A stretch of 64,000 nt of DNA from Cerrena zonata (Eukaryota > Basidiomycota > Agaricomycetes > Polyporales > Cerrenaceae): assembly GCA_038087015.1 (NCBI GenBank), contig JASBNA010000076.1, positions 62,001 to 126,000 on the forward strand, written 5' to 3'. Positions within the stretch are counted from its first letter, which is position 1; every line of letters begins with the position of its first letter. Both the position numbers and the translations under genes were made by a program. Shown in pieces: positions 37,816 through 47,954 of this stretch. The notes under the pieces were generated by a model. That model had not been told where the DNA came from and did no database searches. It saw only the letters and a program-made list of their open reading frames with translations.

Positions 37816-38438
37816 TATGGGTCTGGCAGTAGTAAGGATGGTTTGGTTAAAGTGAACAAAACAAAGTTGCAACCATCTGGCATTCAAGGCTTATTTGTAC
37901 AAAACGATGAATGCACAAGTCGGTGAAAACGTAAGCATAATCCCGCAAAAGCAAAAGATCATCCCATACTAAGAATGTAAGTCTTAAGAGTAGTAATAAT
38001 TGATAGCGGGCTTCACTTACAGTTTTTTGTAATGCTTATGTATGTATGCGCAACCGAACAAATGGAAAAGAAAAAAAAGGGTCTTTAACCCTCAGCGAAT
38101 TTGTTCAACTTTGAATTATTCTTTATCATGAAGCGAACCATTGAAGTTGATGAGTCTTGTAAAAGATTCAAAACCGGGAATGAGGGTTCTGCTCCATCTA
38201 TTCAGGCAGCCAGTCAAATGCCCCGGTTGAATGCAGAGGGGCCATCCAGTGCTTCATTTAAAATGCTTCAACTGAGTTGGAGATTTGGAAAGGAAGAAAA
38301 AAACTACAAGTGAAGAATTTGAAAGGATAGAAATCTTTTTACCAGATATACATAGATATATATATAGGGAAGAAGTAGAACGAAAGAAAGGGTATTCGAA
38401 AGAAGGATCTAAAGGGGTGGTATAAAGAAAGGAGAAGA
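37816..38438. other. Intergenic region between ROT1 and BGL2
   Basis: About 0.6 kb. A 61-codon open frame (38128-38313) is listed separately as doubtful. Otherwise only A-rich tracts (38063-38075) and the BGL2 3' flank were seen. Confidence 0.5.
38128..38313 (+). CDS. Doubtful small open frame
   Basis: A 61-codon frame from an ATG, starting MKRTIEVDESCKRFKTGNEG, with a mixed and rather protein-like composition but no recognised family. An ATG further upstream in frame would add nine hydrophobic residues. It lies between ROT1 (divergent) and BGL2 (convergent). It may be a short real gene or chance; no supporting feature beyond the open frame is visible. Confidence 0.2.
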   Translation: MKRTIEVDESCKRFKTGNEGSAPSIQAASQMPRLNAEGPSSASFKMLQLSWRFGKEEKNYK

Positions 38439-39417
38439 TTAGAAGTTGCAACCAATTGAGTATTTCAATTTACTGTTGGCATCCCAGACCCCCCAGTGTT
38501 TTTCGACATCAGAGGTACCGGAGCTATCTGGTTTCCAGGCTTCATCAAAGGCTTCGAAAACGGCCACGTTAACACCCCAAGCTCTGATGGCACAAATGGC
38601 GTCTTGCCAGAATTCTTTAGCGTTATCGACTGAAGGTTCAGAGGATTCGAAATTGGTACCTTCGGATGGCCAACCAGTTTCCCCAACCCAGAAATCGATA
38701 TCGGTTGAGCCTTTGGCGGATTGAATTTTTTGTAAAGCTTGCATAATGTCATCAAAGAAGGAGTAAGAGGCATTTTGTTTAGTTTGACCTTGCCAGTAAG
38801 AGAAGGCGTTGGCAAAAGTGAAATCAGCAGCTTTGATTGCTGGTTGGGAACCATCGTCAACCAAGACGTTCCAAGAATCAACAAAACCAACTTGAACAGA
38901 GGAGTAAGATTTACCGTTTTTATCCTTGATATCTTTTAATAAGTCTTTGACTTCGGAGATTTTGGAGGCCAAGGCAGAAGCAGATAAATCATCTCTATAT
39001 AAGGCTTCGGAACCAACACTAATGACCTTGACGGTGTCGACAGAAATGTTTGGCAAGTAATCTTTCAAGGCTTGTTTTTCGGCTTCGAAATGAGCGTCAT
39101 CGGTTGGCCAGACACCAAACATGACTTGGAAACCGGCATCTTCTGCGGCAGGACCCAAGATTTCTAAAGTGTTACAGTCAGAAACGGCATAAGTTTTGAC
39201 GATTTTGGAGTAACTGGATAAGGTTGAAAAGTCGGATTTATATTCTTCGGCGGTTTTACAGTTACCTTGGTTATCTTTAACACCTAAGTTGAAAGCAAGC
39301 TAGAAGAGTTAGTATAAAGACAAAAAGACAAAGAACATGCAAAAAGATACATACATCACCAATGGCAGAAACAGATGTGATGGCGGTAGCGATCGCAGCA
39401 AGATACTTGAATTGCAT
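38439..39417 (-). CDS. BGL2: Bgl2, cell-wall glucan hydrolase/transferase, one intron
   Basis: Secreted GH17 beta-1,3-glucanosyltransferase of the yeast cell wall. Exon 1 (39355-39417) encodes the signal peptide MQFKYLAAIATAITSVSAIGD. A 55-nt intron follows, and exon 2 (38439-39299) begins LAFNLGVKDNQGNCK. The spliced product is 307 residues, matching the family (about 308). The GH17 acid/base Glu is in VGSEALYRDD and the nucleophile in VGETGWPSEG. Both intron boundaries are textbook. Within exon 2 the apparent start at GPAAED is only an internal codon. A TATA box lies about 85 bp upstream. Codons are biased to preferred forms, as expected for an abundant wall protein. It is transcribed away from the broken MFS gene across repeat-rich DNA. 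Confidence 0.96.
39300..39354 (-). other. BGL2: Spliceosomal intron of BGL2
   Basis: 55-nt intron with donor GTATGT (39354-39349), branch site TACTAAC (39315-39309) and acceptor TAG (39302-39300). Splicing joins GGT-GAT to CTT-GCT in frame, giving the MGD-LAFNLG-like junction of the family. It is the only fully convincing intron seen in the window. Confidence 0.95.
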
Positions 39418-39499
39418 AGTGAGTAAAACGAATGAATAGAACGAACGTTGGAGGCTGGAAAATGAAGGCCAAAGAAAAAAAAAGTAGCTGAAGATAAAA

Positions 39500-39507
39500 T
39501 ATTTATA
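39500..39507 (-). promoter_or_regulatory. BGL2: TATA box of BGL2
   Basis: TATAAATA on the minus strand, about 83-90 bp upstream of the BGL2 ATG, with a second TATA-like TATACTTA just upstream. Confidence 0.55.
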
Positions 39508-39841
39508 CTCTAAGTATAAAAATAGGTGTCCATTTACAAAAGAAAGAAAAATGTATTCCGGTTAGCACAGAGGTTCTGTTACACATACAAATCAGGGAAA
39601 GCCTGCAAAAAACGAGCCTAACAAAGTGCAAACAAGGTGCAAACCGCGCAGAAAACATAACGAGCACCAACAAAATCTCCAGACTTTCCCTCGTTAAATG
39701 GGCGGTTGCGCGCACGACCCGCTCCCAGGGCCAGATCAATTTTCCCCATTAGTTGAAAAATCAATATTCCCAAATCGGCTTACACCGCCCTATTGGGATC
39801 TGACCTCCGTACATGCCGGTCTCCCTGGGGTATTAGACTAG

Positions 39842-39964
39842 TTATGTATTATGTGTTGATTATGTATTGATTATGTATTGGTGTTGATATGTATTGATTA
39901 TGTATTGGTGTTAGTTTATTGTTAGTTTATTGGTGTTAGTTTATTGGTGATGGTTTATTGGTGC
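39842..39964. repeat. Minisatellite, TTATGTATTG/TTAGTTTATTG units
   Basis: Interspersed 10-16 bp units: first TTATGTATTGA copies, several followed by TGTTGA, then TTAGTTTATTGGTG copies. The units grade into each other, which suggests stepwise slippage and point change. It lies between BGL2 and the 3' end of the MFS remnant, outside coding DNA. Confidence 0.85.
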
Positions 39965-40170
39965 TTCTGAATGTGCTGCCTCGAGTTGACCAGATCCAAA
40001 GGTACGGGTGCAGACGAATCTAGAATTATTTGCCTTTTGCCATTTTTTTTTCGCTTTTTTCAGTTCTCGATTTATCCCGTTAGCAGAGGGCCCTATTTTT
40101 AGCGCACTTTTAGCCCTCGGGGGGGGGACACCCACACACCAGGATCGAAATAGCTGCAAACTGGCGCTGT

Positions 40171-41768
40171 CTAGTCTTGAATTGAGTTGTAGTACCAGTG
40201 GGCAGTCTTTTGTCTGAAGGACTTGCCCCAGAACACCATGATGAGCACACTGGCGTTGATGAAGAAACACAAGAGACCCAACATTGCAACCAACCAAATG
40301 ACTCCCAAGCCTTCCAACCAGTATTGGAACACCCAGGTGAAGATGGCCGACATGATGTTTCTGACAAATAACACTGCAACCATGGTTTTGGAGGTTTGCT
40401 TAGGATACGACTCCATCACGTAGGTTAAGGAGATTGTGGTTAATGAAAAAATACCAATGTTGATTAAGCCAATACCAATGGCCCCCGACTACCCAATGAT
40501 AACCGTATTTTGGACCGTATCCGTATAAAAATAGTCCTAGGACGTTGAGAATCATCGGAACGTACCATAAGTCAAGTTTATGTTCGGGTTCGGCAATCCC
40601 ATTGTTTTTCTTTGCCCTGTATACCTTGGTACCAGTCACTGATTTGTAAATAGGCAGCACCAATGATTGTACCAACTATCCCGGCCCAGTTCATATTTCC
40701 AATTGCTTCACTGGTGAAATTATAAGGAGGGGCCGAGTAGAATTGCGAAAGAGTCACTCCAAATAATTGAAGCCAGCAGATTTGGATCCCGTAGATTAAC
40801 GAGGTGAAGATTACTGCTGGATACCTAAAGGTTTTAATTGGCGCAATGGTCAATTCAAATATGTTGGATTTGTTTGCTTTATCAAGAGATAAGAAGGTTA
40901 TTCTTTGCCAAAACGGTTTTCTGGGAATTTGACTCAAGTTATCAACTTCGACCGTTTCTTTGATTTCTTGCTTTTCGTTTGATTCTTGACTATGAGATTC
41001 AACAATTGCTATTTTATCCTTTGTGTCTCTATGGTAGAGAGATTCTTCTAAAAAGAATAAGGCAAAAATTAGTACACATACGTCTAGTATGATTAATACG
41101 TATAAACACCATTCCCACTTTTTGGTGGTTTCCACTATGTACCCACTAATGACAATACCAAAGTTTGAACCGAATCCCAAGGCTATCACGTACGCAGCCA
41201 TGTATCCATGCTGGTGTAAAAAAAAGACATCATGTACCGATGGTCCCACTAAACTATCCATGGGACCTACACCCAATCCAATCAATACCCCGTAAACCAT
41301 GTATCCAGCATAACTTCGGGCTCCGGCAAAGGCAATAAAGGCCACTAAACATATTATCGTGGAGCAAATATACGTTGGTCGACGACCAAACTTATTGGCA
41401 AACGGCTGGGAAAATATACAACTAAAGGCTAAAACCAAGTTTTGCGCCCCGGTTACTTGGTTAAGATTGGAATAACTAGTATTGAAATCCTTGGTGAAGA
41501 GCGTATACACGGTGGTTGTCCAGTGGGCAGCACAGGCATTAATCAAGGTGTAGAAGAATAATATGGTTATATGGAGTTTTTTCCATTTAGGAGACCACAA
41601 TAACGGATCATTCTGATCAGTATCACTGGGCTGCGGTATAAGAATAATGTCAGTTTCTGACTGATGATTCAATTTGACTCCCCCCAAATAATTTTGCACT
41701 TGACCATCTTTATCGACCAAAATGGTTGTTCCTGGAACTTCACCAACCTGCTCGATATTTTCGTTCAT
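40171..41768 (-). pseudogene. MFS transporter (HOL1-like), two frame breaks
   Basis: Major facilitator superfamily transporter of the DHA1 type. The N-terminal part (41768 to about 40630) has DPLLWSPKWKKLHI before TM1, the FANKFGRRPTY loop 2-3 motif, and about eight membrane spans. This resembles yeast Hol1-type transporters. The frame then shifts at about 40622-40630 (after SDWYQ) to a segment YRAKKNNGIAEPEHKLDLWY. It shifts again at the run of five C (40482-40486 on the plus strand) to VMESYPKQTSKTMVAVL and the last spans, ending at 40171. Removing one base at each site restores a full-length protein of about 530 residues. The breaks require extra bases, unlike the other broken genes here, which require missing ones. 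It could be a young pseudogene or a sequencing artefact; substrate is unknown. Confidence 0.8.
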
Positions 41769-42550
41769 TTTGGAATTGTTGCAAAGAACAAACTACAAAA
41801 AAATTATTTGAAGACACGGCCAATAATTTATATTCCGACCCCCCATGGACCTACGTTCACCTTAGGTAGCAGCCCTTCAGTAATTGTCTTAGTCAAATGT
41901 CCTCAAACCTATTGTGTCAGGACAACTACATACACTGGTGCTACAAAAAAGAATTGGGGAGGAAAAGAAAATGAAAAGAAAAAAAATTTAAAAAAAAAAA
42001 AAAAATTTTAAAACTTCAAGACAATCGAGAAGAAACTTACTTGTGTAATTACTGTAGTGGAGGTTGTTAACTTGAAGTTAAGGTTTAGCTCAGCGCATTT
42101 AGTGATTTTTTGCTCGCTACTTTTAAATCACCGTTATTAACGGTAGCGTTGATGAGCGAGTATCATTGCCTGGACCCAATTTTGACAAAACAACGAATAA
42201 GTTTTTTTTTGCAAAGGATTAAGCCTTCCATGAACGCATATGTAAGGCATGAGTAGTCCCGTCAACATGATCTAAATTAGTTTAAACCTTAAAATCCCCT
42301 GGATGCCTTACAATTGTAGTTGATTTGTGTCTTGCAGTCCCACGCATTCGTAATTCTAATAAGATAACCTTTACCAAATAAAGTACTAAATGTTTAAGGC
42401 AATTCCGTTGATTTAAATTTGTGCAGGTTTTGAGACCCGTTAGATCTTACCGTCTATAATAAGTTCACCTTTAATTGTTGGTAAGGGTGGGAAATGACTG
42501 AGTTTTTTACAAGTAAAACAAAAAGAAACTATGTGTATTAAGTCTAAATA
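41769..42550. other. Intergenic region upstream of the MFS gene
   Basis: About 0.78 kb with a long A-rich tract (41980-42006) and an imperfect palindrome CCGTTATTAACGG at about 42133-42145, the shape of a CCG-N7-CGG zinc-cluster site. No gene, and no tRNA despite a TAGCTCAG string near 42087. Confidence 0.5.
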
Positions 42551-43702
42551 TTAATTAAGTTTTGTTAATGCAATTAATGCACCATCTTCTACTCTAACAC
42601 CATTTGGTAAATCTAATTTACCATCGAACATTTGATGAGCACCTTCAATACCCGATAAATTTGATTGATCTTTTGTAAAACTATAGTTGATATCGTCTAA
42701 TTGCCCAACAACAATTAATACTTGACCGCCTTTGACATTGATTTTTGATAATTCAACTGATTCTGGTACTTCAAGGGGGGTTCTATTGAAATAGTCTCCT
42801 GCATTGGCGTAAACTGATGCAGTGTATCCATCAGGGAAACTACTTTCGGTAAATAAACTTGAAAATGTTTTGGCTAATCTTACAAAATAACCAAAAGATG
42901 ACCGGTTGCCAATGGTACCATAAGCAGTTAATGGGCTAACGATTTTCTTGTTTTTAACATCAACAGTGACTCGAACATTCACTGGAACGTCTTGCGATAA
43001 CTCTAAAAGTTTATCTTCACCAATGTTAACGTATTTCGTGACACTAAGTTTTTTGATTTGAGATGTCTTCTTCTTTGTTTTTTTATTAGTGATTTTGGGA
43101 GTATGTTTAGCAACAGTTAACCCTTCCTTGAAATCAGATCCAACTCCATTATTTTGCATGAATGGTAACGTGGATAGTTTGGGTAGTTTATGTGCGTATT
43201 TGAATTTAGATTTATATTTATTATTGGCAAACGTCGAATTGATTAAATATGGAGGGGTTATGAAATATTGTAATAAAGATGCAAAAAGAATCGAGTTATT
43301 TTCATTTTTAATATCGTCACCAGTGGGCTCTAAGGCCTCGTCTACTTCTTTGGGTTTCTCCTTTGCATCTTCCTTTTTGACTTCATCATCATTAAAATTG
43401 AATTTGATTCTTTTCCCTCCTTTGTCACTGCCTAATTCAACCACTTTGGTCAATTCTTTTTCTTTCTGCTCGTGCTTTTCTGTCGACGTGGGGATGTCTA
43501 GTATGACAATTTCGGCAACATCATAAATGGTGGCTGTTTTGGCTATTTGATAAGCAATATTGGTTATTTGTTCTAAATTATATGCATTTGAATTAGATAT
43601 AATCGATGATGGAACACAGAGCGAGTATCTGGTCGGCTTGAGCGACTTGCTGGGCTTCTTGGTTGGTTTATCGGGAACGCTCTCTGATTTTCTTTTAGCC
43701 AT
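42551..43702 (-). CDS. SPOUT-family RNA methyltransferase (C9orf114/YMR310C type)
   Basis: Putative SPOUT-class methyltransferase related to human SPOUT1 and yeast YMR310C/YGR283C. The 383-residue protein starts MAKRKSESVPDKPTKKPSKS, a nuclear-type basic leader. It then has RYSLCVPSSIISNSNAYNLEQITNIAYQIAKTATIY (the first Rossmann-like strand and helix), FASLLQYFITPPYLI, an OB-fold-like insert, and the SPOUT knot region GYFVRLAKTFSSLFTESSFPDGYT ... QVLIVVGQLDDI. An acidic/Lys insert lies at about residues 95-140. The frame opens 44 codons further upstream in a hydrophobic stretch that does not fit the family, so the ATG at 43702 is chosen. The cellular substrate in yeast is not settled. Confidence 0.85.
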   Translation of the reverse strand: MAKRKSESVPDKPTKKPSKSLKPTRYSLCVPSSIISNSNAYNLEQITNIAYQIAKTATIYDVAEIVILDIPTSTEKHEQKEKELTKVVELGSDKGGKRIKFNFNDDEVKKEDAKEKPKEVDEALEPTGDDIKNENNSILFASLLQYFITPPYLINSTFANNKYKSKFKYAHKLPKLSTLPFMQNNGVGSDFKEGLTVAKHTPKITNKKTKKKTSQIKKLSVTKYVNIGEDKLLELSQDVPVNVRVTVDVKNKKIVSPLTAYGTIGNRSSFGYFVRLAKTFSSLFTESSFPDGYTASVYANAGDYFNRTPLEVPESVELSKINVKGGQVLIVVGQLDDINYSFTKDQSNLSGIEGAHQMFDGKLDLPNGVRVEDGALIALTKLN

Positions 43703-43921
43703 TATTGGAGGGTGACGGGAATTGGAGACGTGAAGAGTATCGTCTTGATGAAAAAAAAGAGTAAAATAAAATAAAATTAAAAAAAAAAGGTTTGGCTTTG
43801 ATGAGCTCCTGCACATACTCCGCAGTGGCCGCAAACACCCATTCCTACAGAATGCTTCTAAAGATGGTATATTTATAGATAAAACGATGTATATATGAGT
43901 AAGCTACAAGGAAAACAAGAA

Positions 43922-45274
43922 TTAGTTTTCATCATCTTGGTCATCATTTTCTTCATCTTCTTTTTCTAATTGGGCAATTTTGGCTTTAGCCTTTTCGATA
44001 TTAGTTTTAGTTTGTTCATCTTGTTTATCTTCCAAAGATTTCAAAGTTTCTTTTAAGACAGTGATAGTAGTAGGAACGTCTTCAGCTTTGGTTGGTAAAG
44101 GAATAGACAAGTCAGTTAAAGTAACAATCACATCAGGATCAACGGTGAAAGCTTTTGATTTACTAGAATGAGATTTTTTACCCTTCTTTTTACCTTTACC
44201 TTCAAAGAAAGAAGGTTGTTCCTTTTTAATAATAACTGCATCAGAAGGCATTTCAACTTTTCTGATATTGTTGTTGTTGGTGGACGAAGCGTTTGCCACT
44301 GGTAAACCATTAGTTTTTTTAGGAGCTGGTTTAACGTAAGAAGGATCGAAATAAGATAATAAAAGATGAATTTGGTTAATTTCTTCAGTGAAAGCAGGAA
44401 TAGAAGCGTCAGCCAATTGTTTACTGGCTAATTCTTTTCTCTTTTGTTGTTTTTCTAAAATTCTTTGTTGTTTAGTTTCTTCTTCTCTCTTTTTCTTTTC
44501 TTCAGCTAATTTAGTTTTGAAAACTTCGAATTCAGCATCAAATTCAGATCTTAATTTTCTAATAGCATCGTATTTAGCATCTTTTTCCTTTTTGATTGAA
44601 TTTCTTTTAGAAAATAATTCATCTCTTTTAGAAGTGATTGAAGAATTAGATTGGTTTAACTCATCTAATTCTTTTGAAACTTGTTCAAATCTAGATTGAA
44701 TTTCTTTATTTTGAATAGAATTCAATTTAGTTTTCAATTCAGCAATCTTAGCTTTATCCTTATCAATGGATTCTTGTTGTTTTTCAATTGATCCGAAATC
44801 TTTCTTCAATTTTCTCAATTGAGACATTTCTTTAATGAATCTTCTTTCATCAGCTAATTTTAAATCACCTTGGTCAACTAATTTATCCAATGAATTGATT
44901 CTAGCGTCAATTTCTCCAACTGATTTAAAATTGTTTTTAGCAGTTTGTTGATTAAGCTCAGTGATTTTACGTTTTAAAACATTATCAACTTGTTTAATTT
45001 GTTCTTGAATACCTAAACGTTCTTGTTTAATATTTCCTTGTTTACCAACTAACTCTTTCAATTCAGCTTGTAATTGTTTTCTACGGGCTAACAACTTTGG
45101 GTCAGAAGTGGTTTTGTTGATTTTTTCATAAATTTGTTGATAAGAAATATCTAATTCCTTAATTCCCTTCTTTAAAGTTTCAATTTGTTCTTTGAAAGCC
45201 TTATCGTCGGGACGTTTGACAAAACGTCTAGGAGCACCAGCACCAGAAGCAGCAGAAGCAGTAGCAGCAGACAT
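43922..45274 (-). CDS. BFR1: Bfr1, polysome-associated coiled-coil protein
   Basis: mRNP protein associated with ER polysomes; it binds Scp160-bound and many secretory mRNAs and was found as a multicopy suppressor of brefeldin A sensitivity. The 450-residue product has the family start RRFVKRPDDKAFKEQIETLK and then long charged coiled coils (residues about 25-290, with GEIDARINSLDKLVDQGDLKL and RKRELAS-like helices). A middle IHLLLSYFDPSYVKP segment, a Lys-rich KGKKKGKKSHS patch and an acidic C-terminus follow. It matches yeast Bfr1 (470 residues) in length and all blocks. It is divergent from IDI1. Confidence 0.93.
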   Translation of the reverse strand: MSAATASAASGAGAPRRFVKRPDDKAFKEQIETLKKGIKELDISYQQIYEKINKTTSDPKLLARRKQLQAELKELVGKQGNIKQERLGIQEQIKQVDNVLKRKITELNQQTAKNNFKSVGEIDARINSLDKLVDQGDLKLADERRFIKEMSQLRKLKKDFGSIEKQQESIDKDKAKIAELKTKLNSIQNKEIQSRFEQVSKELDELNQSNSSITSKRDELFSKRNSIKKEKDAKYDAIRKLRSEFDAEFEVFKTKLAEEKKKREEETKQQRILEKQQKRKELASKQLADASIPAFTEEINQIHLLLSYFDPSYVKPAPKKTNGLPVANASSTNNNNIRKVEMPSDAVIIKKEQPSFFEGKGKKKGKKSHSSKSKAFTVDPDVIVTLTDLSIPLPTKAEDVPTTITVLKETLKSLEDKQDEQTKTNIEKAKAKIAQLEKEDEENDDQDDEN

Positions 45275-45536
45275 GTTGGAAAGTATTTCAACTGAGTATC
45301 CGAGTATTCAACTGTGTAAATCAACCGAGTAATGAACGTCGTTGAAAAATTTGAGAGTCTCATAAATTAATTAAGCAGTGTCCATTAAATTTTTTTTTTT
45401 TCCTTTGTTTTCTTTGTCTGCCCGTTGATCGGGTCGTGTAAAACAAGACTAAACGAAAGAAAAACTTATACGATGAATTTTTCTAATGTTTTCTACTTGA
45501 ACAGCTTTAATTGGCATCTTTATTTGACATCTATTC

Positions 45537-46400
45537 ATGGCACCATCAGCACACCAGGAACAGCTGTATAACCAGCTTGTGGCCAGTCTTTCCAGCGAGG
45601 AGATTTTGACCAAGTGGAGTGAGGTCACTCCGTTGAAGTCGATCAGTGGAGTACCTACTTCTAGTTCGTTCTCAAACGATGAAACTCAAGGGTTGTTTGA
45701 AGGACATGATCAAGAACAAATCAAGTTGATGGAAGAGTTGTGTATTGTGCTTGACTACAACGACACTCCTATAGGGGCCGGGACCAAGAAGTTATGTCAT
45801 ATAATGGATAATATCAATCAAGGATTATTACATCGAGCATTTTCCGTGTTTTTATTTAATGAAAAGAATGAGTTGTTATTACAGCAAAGAGCAGATGAAA
45901 AAATCACTTTCCCAGCAATGTGGACCAACACCTGTTGCTCGCATCCGTTGTGTATTAAGAGTGAAATGGGGATATCGAAGGAAAATGAAAATTCTAGTGC
46001 ATTAGAACAAGCCATTGATGGGGCTAAGATTGCCGCCCAAAGAAAATTGGACCACGAGTTGGGGATTCCTTTAAGAGACTGCGAGTACGCCAATTTCCAG
46101 TATTTAACTAGAATCCATTATAAAAGTGCTAGTGGTGATGAGTCCAGTAAATGGGGGGAGCATGAAATTGATTATATTTTAATTTTGAAATCGGAAAACC
46201 CTTCGGTCAATGCCAATCCAAATGAGGTTAAGGATTATAAGTATGTTAATCAAGAACAGTTGAAGCAAATGTTCAAGGATGAGTCTTTGGTTTTCACTCC
46301 TTGGTTTAAATTGATTTGTGAAACTTTCTTATTCAACTGGTGGAATAATTTAGATAATTTGAATTCCTTTCAAGATGACAAAATTCATAGAATGTTATAA
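45537..46400 (+). CDS. IDI1: Isopentenyl-diphosphate isomerase Idi1
   Basis: Interconverts IPP and DMAPP in sterol and isoprenoid synthesis. The 287-residue protein has a Nudix-type fold. The family hallmarks are FEGHDQEQIKLMEELCIVLD, the metal/catalytic block FPAMWTNTCCSHPLC with catalytic Cys at about residue 133, and the second catalytic region WGEHEIDYILI. The C-terminus is HRML as in the yeast enzyme (288 residues). The ATG at 45537 is first in frame. It is divergent from BFR1 across 262 bp. Downstream lies an AT-rich low-complexity block. No frame break. Confidence 0.96.
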   Translation: MAPSAHQEQLYNQLVASLSSEEILTKWSEVTPLKSISGVPTSSSFSNDETQGLFEGHDQEQIKLMEELCIVLDYNDTPIGAGTKKLCHIMDNINQGLLHRAFSVFLFNEKNELLLQQRADEKITFPAMWTNTCCSHPLCIKSEMGISKENENSSALEQAIDGAKIAAQRKLDHELGIPLRDCEYANFQYLTRIHYKSASGDESSKWGEHEIDYILILKSENPSVNANPNEVKDYKYVNQEQLKQMFKDESLVFTPWFKLICETFLFNWWNNLDNLNSFQDDKIHRML

Positions 46401-47018
46401 TGTACTTTTTCTGCTTTAATATATAATAGATTGTATCATGATTTGTATTGGTTTTTCGCAATTTGCACCAAATTCAACCGAATTTGCAGCAATATGAACC
46501 CACCCACCAGCATATCTGTATGCTAATACCTGCCACCTACATCACCACATCCACTCACAGACCTAACGTTTACCCACTCAACATCTACACACACACATAT
46601 ATATATGCATATAAATACATATAAATATACATAAATATAAATACATATAGATAAATCTAAATATATCTAAATAAATATAAATACATATAGGTAAATCTAA
46701 ATAAATCTAAATAAATCTAATCCAGCTAAAACAACTACCCAGCAAACCACGCACAATACCCCCCATACTCACATACACTAAGAACAATAAGAATAGATGG
46801 CTTAACCAAAGCCGTCCTGTCATAGTAACGGCTTAACAGGACACCCAGACACCAACTTGTTTACGTGTTCAAACTCGCGGGAGGAAAAAAGGTACGGAGG
46901 TTGGATCTGGAAGTTCTTTGCTGGGGCTTTTTTTCAAAGTGCCAGTGCTAAGTTTATTTGCAAAAAAGAATACTAGTGAATCAAAGGGTGCTGATACACA
47001 TAACACCATAGGAACAGA
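46401..47018. other. Intergenic region, IDI1 3' flank and ERV29 promoter
   Basis: About 0.6 kb with an AT-rich block at 46586-46720 and a GGTACGGAGG motif at 46891-46900, 120 bp before ERV29. No gene was recognised. Confidence 0.6.
46586..46720. repeat. AT-rich microsatellite-like block
   Basis: ACACACAC and ATATATAT runs followed by many copies of TAAATCTAAA, ATAAATATAAATACATATA and ATAAATCTAA. Units of about 10-22 bp grade into each other. Non-coding, downstream of IDI1. Confidence 0.8.
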
Positions 47019-47954
47019 ATGTCATACCGTGGACCTCATCATAATCAATTCAATAATCAGTTTCCTCAGGGAATTCCAAGTGGAATGGCAGGATCAACCG
47101 GACCAGGACCGGTTTCAAATAGTAAGTCGATTTTTGAACAGTTTGAATCGATTTCTAAAAAAACTGAAGATTTGATCGATGAATATTCCAGACCAATTAA
47201 ACCATATGTTCCATCAATAGGCCGTGCTTTTATTGTGGCTACTTTTTATGAAGATTCATTAAGAATCTTCACTCAATGGTCAGAACAAGTTTATTATTTA
47301 TATAATTATCGTAAATATTGGAAATGGGTTACGGTATTATTTTTAATCTTGAATATCGTGGTTATGTTAAGTGCTTCTACTTTATTAGTTTTAAGAAAAA
47401 AACCAGAATTTTCAACCCTGGCCTTAGTTGGTGTTGTTATTATTCAAGGTATCTTTTATGGTTTAGTCACTGATCTGCAATTTATCTTAAGAAATTTATC
47501 AGTTGTTGGTGGATTAATCTTAGCATTCAGTGATAGTTTGGTTAGAGATAAAAGATCTTTATCGATGCCGGGTTTACCAATGTTACAAAATAAAGATCAT
47601 AAAAAATATTATTTATTAGCTGGTCGTTTATTATTGGTGTTCTTATTCTTAGGTTTCGTCTTTAGTGCTTCATTTTCATTTTCTCGTTTGGCAATCATCT
47701 TGGTTGGTTTCGTTGCTTGTGGTTCAATCATTGTTGGGTATAAAACTAAATTCGCTGCTTTCATCTTAACCATTCTTTTATTCAGTCATAATATCATTGT
47801 TAACCAATTCTGGAAATACAACTCCCATGACTCTACCAGAGATTTCCTCAAATATGAATTCTTTCAAACTTTATCCATCGTAGGTGGGTTATTAATCATT
47901 GTTAATGCTGGTGCTGGTGAATTATCTTTGGATGAAAAGAAAAAAATTTACTGA
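47019..47954 (+). CDS. ERV29: Erv29, COPII cargo receptor (SURF4 family)
   Basis: Membrane receptor that packages soluble cargo such as carboxypeptidase Y and glycosylated alpha-factor into ER-derived COPII vesicles. The 311-residue protein has a cytosolic Gly/Pro N-terminus and about seven hydrophobic spans. The family blocks are FYEDSLRIFTQWSEQ, FILRNLSVVGGLILAFSDS, TKFAAFILTILL and FLKYEFFQTLSIVGGLL. The C-terminus DEKKKIY is a dilysine-type (KKxx) ER retrieval signal. Codon 153 (47475-47477) is CTG where the Saccharomyces protein, as I recall, has Ser and human SURF4 has Leu. Length and ends match Erv29 (about 310). Confidence 0.95.
   Translation: MSYRGPHHNQFNNQFPQGIPSGMAGSTGPGPVSNSKSIFEQFESISKKTEDLIDEYSRPIKPYVPSIGRAFIVATFYEDSLRIFTQWSEQVYYLYNYRKYWKWVTVLFLILNIVVMLSASTLLVLRKKPEFSTLALVGVVIIQGIFYGLVTDLQFILRNLSVVGGLILAFSDSLVRDKRSLSMPGLPMLQNKDHKKYYLLAGRLLLVFLFLGFVFSASFSFSRLAIILVGFVACGSIIVGYKTKFAAFILTILLFSHNIIVNQFWKYNSHDSTRDFLKYEFFQTLSIVGGLLIIVNAGAGELSLDEKKKIY

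Larger units (their letters stand above)
39418..40170. other. Intergenic region between BGL2 and the MFS remnant
   Basis: About 0.75 kb: the BGL2 promoter, an ACCTCCGTACATG motif at 39803, the minisatellite at 39842-39964, and a GGTACGGGTG motif at 40001 that reads CACCCGTACC on the other strand. A G-run (GGGGGGG) lies at about 40119-40126. Confidence 0.6.

Noticed and set aside
37816..37887. 24-codon upstream extension of ROT1
   Set aside because: Displaces the signal peptide from the N-terminus; the ATG at 37815 is favoured.
42083..42160. tRNA-like TAGCTCAG string
   Set aside because: No B-box (GGTTCGA) at a suitable distance and no acceptor-stem pairing.
43703..43834. 44-codon upstream extension of the SPOUT gene
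   Set aside because: Hydrophobic and Cys-rich, unlike the family; the ATG at 43702 has a better N-terminus.
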